Source of the DNA: Crocosphaera sp. | GTDB taxonomy: Bacteria > Cyanobacteriota > Cyanobacteriia > Cyanobacteriales > Microcystaceae | Direction: 5' to 3' | DNA length: 45,769 bases | Assembly (NCBI GenBank): GCA_030065205.1 | Contig: JASJDN010000016.1 | Span: 1-45,769 of the forward strand | In this document: positions 35,417-42,858 of the stretch, one piece after another | Position numbering within the stretch: position 1 is the stretch's first letter | How the letters are laid out: every line of letters begins with the position of its first letter | Program-made: the position numbers and the translations under genes | The notes under the pieces: generated by a model | Databases searched by the model: none | What the model was told of the DNA's origin: nothing | Seen by the model: only the letters and a program-made list of their open reading frames with translations

Positions 35417-35495
35417 CTTGCTTTTCTTGACTTGACATGATCTTATAGGGAAGATGGGAGAGGTGTGCGCTTCTAACCTCAGTTGTTAGGGATGT
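35417..35495. repeat. 79-bp direct repeat, right copy, downstream of hicBA
   Basis: The partner of 34576-34654. On the minus strand both copies read as similar short peptides sharing SAHL and MSSQEKQ, so the unit might derive from a former coding or mobile sequence. Confidence 0.8.
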
Positions 35496-35519
35496 TATAA
35501 AATAACAAAACCTGGGAAT

Positions 35520-35534
35520 GTGGGCAATGCCCAC
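35520..35534. repeat. GTGGGC-AAT-GCCCAC hairpin
   Basis: A perfect 6-bp stem with a 3-base loop followed by CCTAAC. It is related to the hairpin at 30305-30327. Confidence 0.7.
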
Positions 35535-35621
35535 CCTAACGGTAACGTCTTGGTGAGCAAGGTATTGTAAACTTTCACTAAAAATATAGTCAAATATAGT
35601 CATTCATGTCAATATGTAGAC

Positions 35622-36197
35622 ATGAAGCTCTCAGACTATGCAAAGAAAGTGGGAATAAGTTATCGAACAGCCTGGAGGTGGTGGAAACAAGGTATTTTAT
35701 CAGGTTATCAATCACCAACTGGTACAATTATCATTCTGGATGAAGAAAACTCAAAATCTGACTTGAGAGCTTGTATTTATGCTAGGGTTTCTAGTGCAGA
35801 AAACAAAGACAATCTAGATCGCCAAGCAGAACGACTCAAAGATTACTCCATAGCTCGTGGCTATAAAATTTACAAAATAGTCAAAGAAATAGGGAGTGGC
35901 TTAAATGATAATCGGAAAAAATTGGGAAAGATTTTAGTAGATCCAAATTATAATGTCTTAGTAGTAGAACACAAAGACCGATTAGCTCGATTCGGAACTA
36001 ATTACATAGAACTTCTCTTAAAAGAACTGGGCAAAAAATTGGAAATTGTTAATCACAGTGAGGACAAACAAGATGAACTGATGGAAGACTTAATCGCAAT
36101 TATTACCTCATTTTGTTCTCGAATTTATGGACTGAGAAGGTCAAAAAGAAAAACAGAGAAAATTATAGCAGAGTTAAAATCGAAGGTCGAAAAATGA
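35622..36197 (+). CDS. tnpA: IS607 serine recombinase TnpA
   Basis: A 191-residue transposase. Residues 1-38 form a MerR-like DNA-binding helix-turn-helix (KLSDYAKKVGISYRTAWRWW). The serine resolvase domain starts at CIYARVSSAENKDNLDRQ with the nucleophile Ser57. EIGSGLNDNRK and VVEHKDRLARFG complete the active site. It moves the element through a circular intermediate. The stop overlaps the tnpB ATG by four bases (ATGA). Residues 44-50 (SKSDLRA) are encoded by a small palindrome shared with tnpB. Confidence 0.93.
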   Translation: MKLSDYAKKVGISYRTAWRWWKQGILSGYQSPTGTIIILDEENSKSDLRACIYARVSSAENKDNLDRQAERLKDYSIARGYKIYKIVKEIGSGLNDNRKKLGKILVDPNYNVLVVEHKDRLARFGTNYIELLLKELGKKLEIVNHSEDKQDELMEDLIAIITSFCSRIYGLRRSKRKTEKIIAELKSKVEK

Positions 36198-37543
36198 AAT
36201 TAGCTGAAAGACATATTATTAAGAAAGGACACAAATTTTGGGCAGAGATAGATGAATTATCTTGGCAGTCCAAAAATTTGTATAATGCAGCTAATTACAT
36301 AATTCGTCAGAATTTCATTTATGGTCATGGCTATTTAACTTATAATCAGATGGATTCTCTGATGAAACAGACTCCACAATATAAAGCCTTACCTGCTAAA
36401 GTTTCACAGCAAGTATTAAGAGGATTAGAAAAAAACTGGCAGTCATTTTTTAGAGGATTATCAGAATATAAAGAGAATTCAGAGAAGTTTCTAGGAAAAC
36501 CGAAAATCCCAGGTTATAAAGAGCCAAAAAAGGGCAGAAATTTATTAGTTTATACCATTCAAGCCATTAGTAAAGTATCTCTGAAGAAAGGATTGATTAA
36601 ACTCTCAAAAACGACGATTGAATTTCCCACTAAAGTAGGTCAATCAATAGCAGAAGTGCGGAATGCACTGCCCATCTCAAAATCGGATTTCAAATCCGAT
36701 TTGAGGGCAGTGAGAATTGTCCCGAAATGTGATTGTTATGTAATTGAGGTGATTTATGAAGAAACTGAACAGTTCTTAAACCCTAATGACCATATAGGTG
36801 CTATCGATTTAGGTGTAGATAATTTGATGGCTGTAACTTCAAATCAACCGGGTTTTGTCCCTTTGTTGATTAATGGCAAACCATTAAAAAGCTTAAATCA
36901 ATTCTACAATAAACGTCGCTCATTCTTACAATCCCTACTTAAAGGTAATCAACCAAGTTCCCAAAAAATTCGTCGTCTTACTAGATGTCGAAATCAAAAA
37001 GTTGATGATTATCTTCATAAAGCTAGTCGTTATCTCGTCAATATTTTAATGGCTGAAGAAATTACCACATTAGTAATTGGTTATAATTCAGGTTGGAAAC
37101 AAGAAGTTGAGTTAGGAAAAGTCAATAATCAAAAATTTGTGACTATTCCTCATAGAAGACTAATTGAGATGATTACTTATAAATGTCAAAAAGAGGGCAT
37201 TAAGGTAATTATCCAAGAAGAATCTTACACAAGTGTTTCCAATTTTCTAAATCTAGATCCTCTTCCAGTCTATGGAGAAGAAACAGAGCGCTACGACCCC
37301 GGCGATAGACTCCGTCCCTCTTCGAGTCCGCAATCGCCCCCAGAACGCGCACCAAGAGAAAAGCCAGTCTTTACAGGGAAAAGAATTAAGCGAGGTTTGT
37401 ATAAAACTGCTCAAGGCTTTCTTATACAAGCAGATGTCATTGGCTCCTACAATATTTTAAGAAAAGCATTCCCAAATGTGTTCAATCGCTATGGGATAGA
37501 GAGGTGCGTAGTTCACCCCAGGAGAATCAATCTCTCAAAGTAA
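36194..37543 (+). CDS. tnpB: TnpB, RNA-guided RuvC nuclease of an IS607 element
   Basis: About 449 residues from ATG 36194, which overlaps the tnpA stop. The recognition part (1-195) carries an N-terminal OrfB_IS605-like helix domain. RuvC-I is GAIDLGVDNL (Asp205), RuvC-II IIQEESYTS (Glu343) and RuvC-III QADVIGSYNIL (Asp414). All three catalytic acids are present. The zinc-finger stretch between RuvC-II and RuvC-III has no Cys pairs; instead residues ~363-391 come from a G+C-rich palindromic insertion. A second palindrome encodes residues ~158-173. The gene is open throughout, but activity is uncertain. An omega RNA would be expected over its 3' end and the right end of the element. Confidence 0.88.
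   Translation: MKLAERHIIKKGHKFWAEIDELSWQSKNLYNAANYIIRQNFIYGHGYLTYNQMDSLMKQTPQYKALPAKVSQQVLRGLEKNWQSFFRGLSEYKENSEKFLGKPKIPGYKEPKKGRNLLVYTIQAISKVSLKKGLIKLSKTTIEFPTKVGQSIAEVRNALPISKSDFKSDLRAVRIVPKCDCYVIEVIYEETEQFLNPNDHIGAIDLGVDNLMAVTSNQPGFVPLLINGKPLKSLNQFYNKRRSFLQSLLKGNQPSSQKIRRLTRCRNQKVDDYLHKASRYLVNILMAEEITTLVIGYNSGWKQEVELGKVNNQKFVTIPHRRLIEMITYKCQKEGIKVIIQEESYTSVSNFLNLDPLPVYGEETERYDPGDRLRPSSSPQSPPERAPREKPVFTGKRIKRGLYKTAQGFLIQADVIGSYNILRKAFPNVFNRYGIERCVVHPRRINLSK
36666..36714. repeat. In-frame palindrome inside tnpB
   Basis: CTGCCC...CTCAAAATCGGATTT is followed by AAATCCGATTTGAGGGCAG, giving a near-perfect hairpin with a one-base centre. It encodes PISKSDFKSDLRAV in frame. The related CTCAAAATCTGACTTGAG lies in tnpA at 35749-35766. 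Confidence 0.75.
37283..37366. repeat. G+C-rich palindromic insertion inside tnpB
   Basis: By hand count 45 of the 66 bases at 37288-37353 are G or C, in an A+T-rich gene. GGCGAT-a-GACTC is answered by GAGTC-cgca-ATCGCC, and the outer ends carry GCGC on both sides. It stays in frame and encodes a Pro/Ser/Arg-rich linker. Confidence 0.7.
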
Positions 37544-37622
37544 AAAAGAAGGGAATTTCTGAAATGAAATTCAGTCTGTCTATATTTGACTATATTTTTA
37601 CTAACTATATCATATCTAGTTA

Positions 37623-37639
37623 GTGAGCAAGATGCTCAC
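37623..37639. promoter_or_regulatory. Hairpin upstream of pdhB
   Basis: GTGAGCA (37623-37629) and TGCTCAC (37633-37639) form a perfect 7-bp stem, 65 bases before the pdhB ATG and just outside the IS607 element. It could be an operator or the remains of an end. The IS insertion may have altered pdhB's promoter. Confidence 0.4.
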
Positions 37640-37704
37640 ATTCCTATAGATCGCTGTATCAGGGTAATGATAGGATAACAAAAGCAAGGAATTAGTATAA
37701 CTAT

Positions 37705-38688
37705 ATGGCAGAAACTTTATTATTTAATGCGCTACGTCAAGCCATTGATGAAGAAATGGGGCGAGACGACACAGTATTTGTCTTAGGGGAAGATGTGGGC
37801 CACTATGGCGGTTCCTATAAGGTAACCAAGGATCTTTACAAAAAATACGGAGAACTGCGGGTTCTCGATACACCGATCGCCGAGAATAGCTTCACCGGGA
37901 TGGCCGTAGGGGCTGCTATGACTGGGTTACGACCGATCATTGAAGGGATGAACATGGGCTTTTTACTATTAGCCTTCAACCAAATCGCCAACAATGCCGG
38001 AATGTTACGCTATACCTCCGGGGGAAACTTCAAAATTCCCATGGTTATTCGTGGACCGGGGGGAGTGGGAAGACAGTTAGGGGCTGAACATTCCCAACGG
38101 TTAGAAGCCTATTTTCACGCGGTTCCTGGGTTAAAAATTGTAGCCTGTTCCACCCCTTATAATGCCAAAGGACTGCTGAAAGCAGCCATTCGAGATGAAA
38201 ACCCCGTTCTCTTCTTTGAACACGTTTTACTCTACAACCTCAAAGAGAATCTTCCTGAGACTGAATATATCGTCCCGTTAGATAAAGCTGAAATTGTGAG
38301 AGAGGGGAAAGATGTTACCATTCTCACCTATTCGAGAATGCGTCATCACTGTTTACAAGCTTTAAAACAAATAGAAGCAGCCGGTTATGATCCTGAAATT
38401 ATTGATTTAATTTCCCTTAAACCCTTTGATTTACAAACCATTGGGGACTCTATCCGTAAAACGCACCGCGTCATCATTGTGGAAGAATGTATGAAAACTG
38501 GGGGCATTGCAGCCGAATTAATTGCTTTAATTAATGATAACTTTTTCGATGAATTGGACGCGCCAGTGATTCGTTTATCCTCTCAAGACATTCCCACCCC
38601 TTACAATGGAATGTTAGAAAGATTAACCATTGTACAACCTCCCCAAATTGCTGAGGCAGTGGATAAGTTGATGACACTGCATATTTAG
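37705..38688 (+). CDS. pdhB: Pyruvate dehydrogenase E1 component beta subunit
   Basis: A 327-residue subunit of the thiamine-diphosphate enzyme that decarboxylates pyruvate to feed acetyl-CoA synthesis. It opens with [18 protein letters not shown] and [19 protein letters not shown]. The conserved [18 protein letters not shown] and [21 protein letters not shown] follow, and the transketolase C-terminal domain spans about 190-315. Length is normal. The E1 alpha gene is not in the window, as is usual in cyanobacteria where pdhB and secDF are neighbours. Confidence 0.95.
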   Translation: MAETLLFNALRQAIDEEMGRDDTVFVLGEDVGHYGGSYKVTKDLYKKYGELRVLDTPIAENSFTGMAVGAAMTGLRPIIEGMNMGFLLLAFNQIANNAGMLRYTSGGNFKIPMVIRGPGGVGRQLGAEHSQRLEAYFHAVPGLKIVACSTPYNAKGLLKAAIRDENPVLFFEHVLLYNLKENLPETEYIVPLDKAEIVREGKDVTILTYSRMRHHCLQALKQIEAAGYDPEIIDLISLKPFDLQTIGDSIRKTHRVIIVEECMKTGGIAAELIALINDNFFDELDAPVIRLSSQDIPTPYNGMLERLTIVQPPQIAEAVDKLMTLHI

Positions 38689-38789
38689 GAGTATGGGAAG
38701 GGATAAGGTGACGGGGTAATGGCTTTGAGGCAGGAGGCAGGAGTTCAGAGTTCAGGGTTCGGAGTTTGGGTTAATATCAGTCTCCCCCT

Positions 38790-38870
38790 CTCCCCCTGCT
38801 CCCCCCGCTCCCCCTGCTCCCCCTGCTCCCCCCGCTCCCCCCGCTCCCCCTGCTCCCCCCACTCCCCCCG
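38790..38870. repeat. 9-mer tandem array (CTCCCCCTG / CTCCCCCCG) before secD
   Basis: Nine consecutive 9-base units alternate between CTCCCCCTG and CTCCCCCCG (one ends in A). The minus strand is a series of G5-G6 runs that could form a G-quadruplex. It ends 45 bases upstream of the secD ATG. The preceding bases (about 38728-38770) hold GAGGCAG and GAGTTCA-like heptads. Confidence 0.85.
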
Positions 38871-38914
38871 CTCCCTCATCTCCCAAACCCTTACAGAAGA
38901 CAGAAGACTCTAAT

Positions 38915-40327
38915 ATGAAACAACAACGTTTGTTGATCGGTTTTATTATCGCTCTAGTCATTGGTGCGATCGCCCTCCTCAACACCATTCCCTTGCAACT
39001 GGGTTTAGACTTGAGGGGTGGGGCTCAATTAACCATTCAACTCAAACCCACCGAAGAAGTCAAAACCATCTCCCAAGAGGACTTAGACGCAGCGAAAACC
39101 GTTCTCGAAAACCGAGTTAATGGGTTAGGTGTGGCTGAACCCATTGTTCAAACCCTGGGACAAGATAAAATTGTGGTACAACTGCCCGGTGTTACGGACC
39201 CCGAACAAGCGGAACGGGTATTAGGGGGAACGGCACAATTAGAGTTTCGTCAACAACGACAAGGGACAGAGGGACAACTACCCGTTGAATTTAACATCAG
39301 ACAACAAAAAGAAGCGGAATTAAACGCCCTAAGACTGGGAGATCCCACCCCTGAAGAAGAACAACGTATTGCTGAGTTAACCGCGTCCATAGAAGAATCA
39401 AATCAAGCTCTTTTAGCCCTGTTTGACTCCGTAGGATTATCGGGAAAAAACCTCGATAATGCCCGTTATGGACCCACTCAAGGCACGGAATGGGAGGTTA
39501 TTATCGATTTTGATAGCGAAGGGGGCAAAAAGTTCGCCGAACTCACCAAAAATATTGCCGGAACCGGTCGCAGTATTGGTATTTTTTTAGATAATGTGTT
39601 AATTAGTGCGCCCGTAGTCGGCCCTCAGTTTGCTGCTACTGGGATCACTGGGGGAAGTGCCGTGATTACCGGGAATTTTACCGTTGAAACGGCCAACGAA
39701 TTAGCGGTACAACTGCGAGGCGGTTCCTTACCTTTCCCTGTAGAAGTGGTGGAAAATCGCACCGTTGGGGCGACATTGGGACGGGATAGTATTCGACGCA
39801 GTATCTATGCTGCTGTGGCTGGTTTAGTGTTAGTTTTAATCTTTATGGCGGTTTATTATCGTCTGCCTGGGTTAATCGCCGATCTAGCTTTAGCTATCTA
39901 TACCCTCTTAACGTTAGCTTGTTATTCGTTGATTGGTGTGACCTTAACCCTGCCGGGTATTGCCGGGTTTATCCTCAGTATCGGGATGGCCGTAGATGCC
40001 AATGTGTTAATTTTTGAGCGCACCCGTGAAGAGTTAAGAGCGGGTAAAACCCTATATAGTGGAGTGGAATCGGGATTTTATCGGGCATTTTCTAGTATTT
40101 TAGATAGTAACGTCACCACGTTAATTGCCTGTGGTGCGTTGTTTGGCTTAGGATCGGGGTTAGTGAAAGGGTTTGCCTTAACCTTAGCCATTGGGGTTTT
40201 AGTGAGTATGTTTACCGCCTTTACTTGTACGAAAACCTTATTAATTCTAACGGTTTTAGGACTGCCTACGGTTCGCAAAAAACCAGAATTATTCTGTCCT
40301 AATTTATCCACGGCAAGCAAGTCTTAG
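38915..40327 (+). CDS. secD: Protein translocase subunit SecD
   Basis: A 470-residue membrane protein assisting Sec-dependent export with the proton-motive force. Helix 1 is at residues 4-22, followed by the LDLRGGAQLTIQL motif. A periplasmic domain (about 30-285) and five C-terminal helices follow, with IGMAVDANVLIFERTREEL between them. Length is normal for the cyanobacterial form. It is followed by secF after 55 bases. Confidence 0.95.
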   Translation: MKQQRLLIGFIIALVIGAIALLNTIPLQLGLDLRGGAQLTIQLKPTEEVKTISQEDLDAAKTVLENRVNGLGVAEPIVQTLGQDKIVVQLPGVTDPEQAERVLGGTAQLEFRQQRQGTEGQLPVEFNIRQQKEAELNALRLGDPTPEEEQRIAELTASIEESNQALLALFDSVGLSGKNLDNARYGPTQGTEWEVIIDFDSEGGKKFAELTKNIAGTGRSIGIFLDNVLISAPVVGPQFAATGITGGSAVITGNFTVETANELAVQLRGGSLPFPVEVVENRTVGATLGRDSIRRSIYAAVAGLVLVLIFMAVYYRLPGLIADLALAIYTLLTLACYSLIGVTLTLPGIAGFILSIGMAVDANVLIFERTREELRAGKTLYSGVESGFYRAFSSILDSNVTTLIACGALFGLGSGLVKGFALTLAIGVLVSMFTAFTCTKTLLILTVLGLPTVRKKPELFCPNLSTASKS

Positions 40328-40382
40328 ACAGAGAATGATCTGTTATTGTTGTTTAATTATTCAGTCTATTTGATCCAAAAAA

Positions 40383-41309
40383 ATGCAGTTACATATTATT
40401 AAGTGGGAACGGTTATGGTGGTCAATTTCTTCCTTAATTATTTTAGGGGGAATTATTGCTATGATTATCTCTTATACGACTTTTCAAGCCCCATTGCGAC
40501 CCAGTTTAGACTTTATTGGAGGAACGCGCCTTCAATTACAATTAAGCTGTGGTGTAGCAGGAACTTGTGAGCAACCTATTAGTGTGGGAGAAGTTAGAGA
40601 TATTCTTAACCAAAAAGAGTTAGGTAATAGCACCATTCAAGTATTAGAAGGTAATATTCTTTCCATTCGTACTAAAACGTTAGATGTGGATGAAAGGACT
40701 CAATTACAACAAGAATTAAACGAAAAAATTGGTGAGTTTGATACCGAAACCATTCAAATTGATACCGTTGGACCTACCATTGGACGAGAATTATTCGAGT
40801 CAGGAATTTTAGCGTTATTGGTTTCTTTTTTCGGTATTATTGTTTATTTGAGTGTTCGCTTTAAGTTTGATTATGCTTTTTTTGCGATCGTAGCTTTACT
40901 CCATGATGTGTTAATTACGGCGGGATTTTTTGCTGTTTTGGGGTTAGTTGCAGGGGTAGAAGTGGATAGTTTATTTTTAGTAGCTTTATTAACCATTATT
41001 GGTTTTTCTGTTAACGATACTGTGGTCATTTATGATCGCATTCGGGAAAATACAGACAAGTATATTGAGGAATTGTCCATTAATGAAATTGTTGAAAATG
41101 CTGTTAATCAAACCCTAACTCGTTCCATTAATACCAGTTTAACGACGTTATTACCCCTAATTGCTATTTTCTTATTCGGTGGAGAAACCCTCAAATATTT
41201 TGCTCTAGCGTTAATTTTAGGCTTTATTGCTGGTTCTTATTCGAGTATTTTTATTGCCAGTACCTTACTCGCTTGGTGGCGAAATCGTCAAGCATTAGCT
41301 AAAGGTTAA
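40383..41309 (+). CDS. secF: Protein translocase subunit SecF
   Basis: A 308-residue partner of SecD. Helix 1 (about 15-35) is followed by [12 protein letters not shown], a periplasmic domain (about 45-130) and five helices. [17 protein letters not shown] is the family signature. Its stop codon overlaps the convergent antitoxin-like gene by four bases. Confidence 0.95.
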   Translation: MQLHIIKWERLWWSISSLIILGGIIAMIISYTTFQAPLRPSLDFIGGTRLQLQLSCGVAGTCEQPISVGEVRDILNQKELGNSTIQVLEGNILSIRTKTLDVDERTQLQQELNEKIGEFDTETIQIDTVGPTIGRELFESGILALLVSFFGIIVYLSVRFKFDYAFFAIVALLHDVLITAGFFAVLGLVAGVEVDSLFLVALLTIIGFSVNDTVVIYDRIRENTDKYIEELSINEIVENAVNQTLTRSINTSLTTLLPLIAIFLFGGETLKYFALALILGFIAGSYSSIFIASTLLAWWRNRQALAKG

Positions 41310-41554
41310 ACATATAAATTGTATTTTCCATATCGTTCTTCTGCAAACTCATCAAAAGAGCGATAATTTCCCAATTCAAAATCAGTTATTCCTCGTTGAA
41401 TTCCTTTAATTGCTTCTTTACTATCTTGTGTTTCCCATTCAAGAAGGTTGGTCAGTAATTCAGTAATCAATTGATTAATTTCTTTACCTTCTTGGAAAGC
41501 TTTATTTTGTAATTTTGCTTCTAAATCTGATGATAGATTAAGTTTAATGGTCAT
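41306..41554 (-). CDS. Orphan antitoxin-like protein
   Basis: An 82-residue protein. The N-terminus ([30 protein letters not shown]) resembles a ribbon-helix-helix DNA-binding domain. An acidic toxin-binding-like tail follows ([24 protein letters not shown]). No toxin gene is adjacent on the same strand. Its 3' end overlaps the secF stop. Confidence 0.65.
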   Translation of the reverse strand: MTIKLNLSSDLEAKLQNKAFQEGKEINQLITELLTNLLEWETQDSKEAIKGIQRGITDFELGNYRSFDEFAEERYGKYNLYV

Positions 41555-41618
41555 AGTCGTCTAGTCGAAAATATTTTGATCTAATTATACTCAAAATGAT
41601 TCAAATATTGCTTTATTA

Positions 41619-41689
41619 CGCGATCGCTGATTTGCCTCATTATTTACAAAATAACAAGGATGAATGAAACAATTAATTCTAATTGCACT
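41619..41689 (+). pseudogene. Decayed copy of the antitoxin/toxin junction
   Basis: GCGATCGCTGATTTGC and the following ~55 bases match 42492-42560, where the end of the 76-residue antitoxin gene runs into the toxin start. The ATGAATGAAACAATTA junction is preserved. Only about 70 bases of the locus remain, so neither gene can be functional. Confidence 0.8.
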
Positions 41690-41732
41690 AAAAATTTTAT
41701 CAAGTCGGTTGTATTAAGACAAATCTGTTGTA

Positions 41733-42068
41733 TTAACTTACTGCATAATCTGTGTATTGTCTCATGTATAAAGGTTGAAATCCTAAGACGATATCTTGTT
41801 TATCAACCCCTAAATTGACTAATTCTTGAGCAATATCAATATCAGTAGAATTACATTGTATCCAGATTTTTTCGTCTTTGATATCTAAATGAATTGAACA
41901 TCCATAAATTCGTTTTTTATCTTCCCATCCCACACGAACTAATTGATAATGATCATGTTCACCATCAAAAATGACTTGGTTTTCAATTTCTCCGTATGAA
42001 TTTTTATAACTAGCATATTGACAAAGTAACGTTTTGATGAGCTTTCGATATTCATCTAGTTTTGCCAT
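41733..42068 (-). CDS. xisI: XisI family protein
   Basis: A 111-residue protein of the XisI family, named for control of fdxN-element excision in Anabaena. Typical features are LDEYRKLIKTLLCQYA, the HYQLVRVGW block and IWIQCNSTDIDIAQELV, then GIDKQDIVLGFQP-like sequence. AAGGAGGT stands upstream of its ATG. XisI genes usually follow xisH; no xisH is visible here, so it is an orphan copy. Its role outside heterocyst-forming species is unclear. Confidence 0.87.
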   Translation of the reverse strand: MAKLDEYRKLIKTLLCQYASYKNSYGEIENQVIFDGEHDHYQLVRVGWEDKKRIYGCSIHLDIKDEKIWIQCNSTDIDIAQELVNLGVDKQDIVLGFQPLYMRQYTDYAVS

Positions 42069-42309
42069 TGGACAATTACCTCCTTTTCTACATTATAGAC
42101 AATTTATAACATTATTATTTAGAAGATAATAAATGGGATCAAGTTAACCACTAAGCAACTTGAAAAAGCGGTTTAATAGTGGGTAAAGGTTTATTTTCTT
42201 CCATTAAAGATTCAATTAATTGTCCTCTTGATTAAGTTTTTTTAGTTTTTTTATAGTAAAAGGTAGTATTTTATCAGTATAATCAATATGTTAAGGGTGT
42301 AAAATCAAT

Positions 42310-42540
42310 ATGATTACGTTTGAAAATGCACTAGAGATAGTAAGTCAACTCCCCAGAGAACAACAAGAAATGTTGATTGAAATTGTCAAAAAACGGATGA
42401 TTGAAGCTAGAAGACAGGAAATCATGGCAGAATGTCAAGAAGCTTTAACAGAATATCGAACGGGTAAGCTACCAGGGATGTCAGCTACCCAAGCGATCGC
42501 TGATTTGCGTCATTATTTACAAGATAATAAAGATGAATGA
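42310..42540 (+). CDS. Antitoxin of a YafQ/RelE-type pair
   Basis: A 76-residue acidic helical protein: ITFENALEIVSQLPREQQEMLIEIVKKRM, then a Glu-rich region and MSATQAIADLRHYLQ. The pattern matches cyanobacterial antitoxins that accompany RelE/YafQ toxins. Its stop overlaps the toxin ATG (ATGA). The last part carries a HIP1 octamer also kept in the decayed copy at 41619. Confidence 0.78.
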   Translation: MITFENALEIVSQLPREQQEMLIEIVKKRMIEARRQEIMAECQEALTEYRTGKLPGMSATQAIADLRHYLQDNKDE

Positions 42541-42821
42541 AACAATTAGTTCTAACTTCACGGTTTAAGCGATCATTAAAAAAATTCGTCCAACGAAACC
42601 CTGTGTTACAGAAACAAGTCGAAAAGACTTTATTACAAATGCAGAAGGATGTATTTGCACCTAGTTTGATGACTCATCGCTTAAAGGGTCAATATGAGGG
42701 ACTACGCGCTTGTTCTTGTGGATATGATTGTCGAATCATCTTTTCTCTGGAAAAAAATCAGCAAACAAATGAGGAGGAGATTGTTTTACTTAATATTGGA
42801 ACACATGATGAGGTTTATTAA
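42537..42821 (+). CDS. YafQ/RelE-family mRNA interferase toxin
   Basis: A 94-residue toxin: LVLTSRFKRSLKKFVQRNP, then FAPSLMTHRLKGQYEGLRACSCG-like core and C-terminal LLNIGTHDEVY, which carries the family histidine. RelE/YafQ toxins cut mRNA on the ribosome. It is translationally coupled to the antitoxin upstream and converges with the NB-ARC gene. Confidence 0.87.
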   Translation: MKQLVLTSRFKRSLKKFVQRNPVLQKQVEKTLLQMQKDVFAPSLMTHRLKGQYEGLRACSCGYDCRIIFSLEKNQQTNEEEIVLLNIGTHDEVY

Positions 42822-42858
42822 AGCCAATAGTTTCTGCTTATCTTAGTGAACTTTCAAC

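Larger units (their letters stand above)
35579..37600 (+). mobile_element. IS607-family element with perfect 21-bp inverted ends
   Basis: The element holds tnpA (serine recombinase) and tnpB. The 21 bases at 35579-35599 are the exact reverse complement of 37580-37600. Both lie just outside the coding region, so they probably mark or lie near the ends. The tnpA ATG begins 23 bases inside the left repeat; 36 bases separate the tnpB stop from the right repeat. Confidence 0.82.

Noticed and set aside
35370-35603. A 77-residue minus frame across the right direct repeat
   Set aside because: It crosses several repeats and the left end of the IS607 element. Only the small part shared with the left repeat is conserved, which fits repeat similarity better than a gene.
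38719-38913. A 64-residue plus frame of SPCSPRSP repeats, and its Gly/Ala-rich minus counterpart
   Set aside because: Both are just translations of the C-rich 9-mer array and have no independent support.
42151-42230. A short minus frame ending LIESLMEENKPLPTIKPLFQVA
   Set aside because: It looks like the C-terminal end of a small antitoxin-like protein, but an in-frame stop lies about 26 codons upstream. It is too short to call more than a possible remnant.
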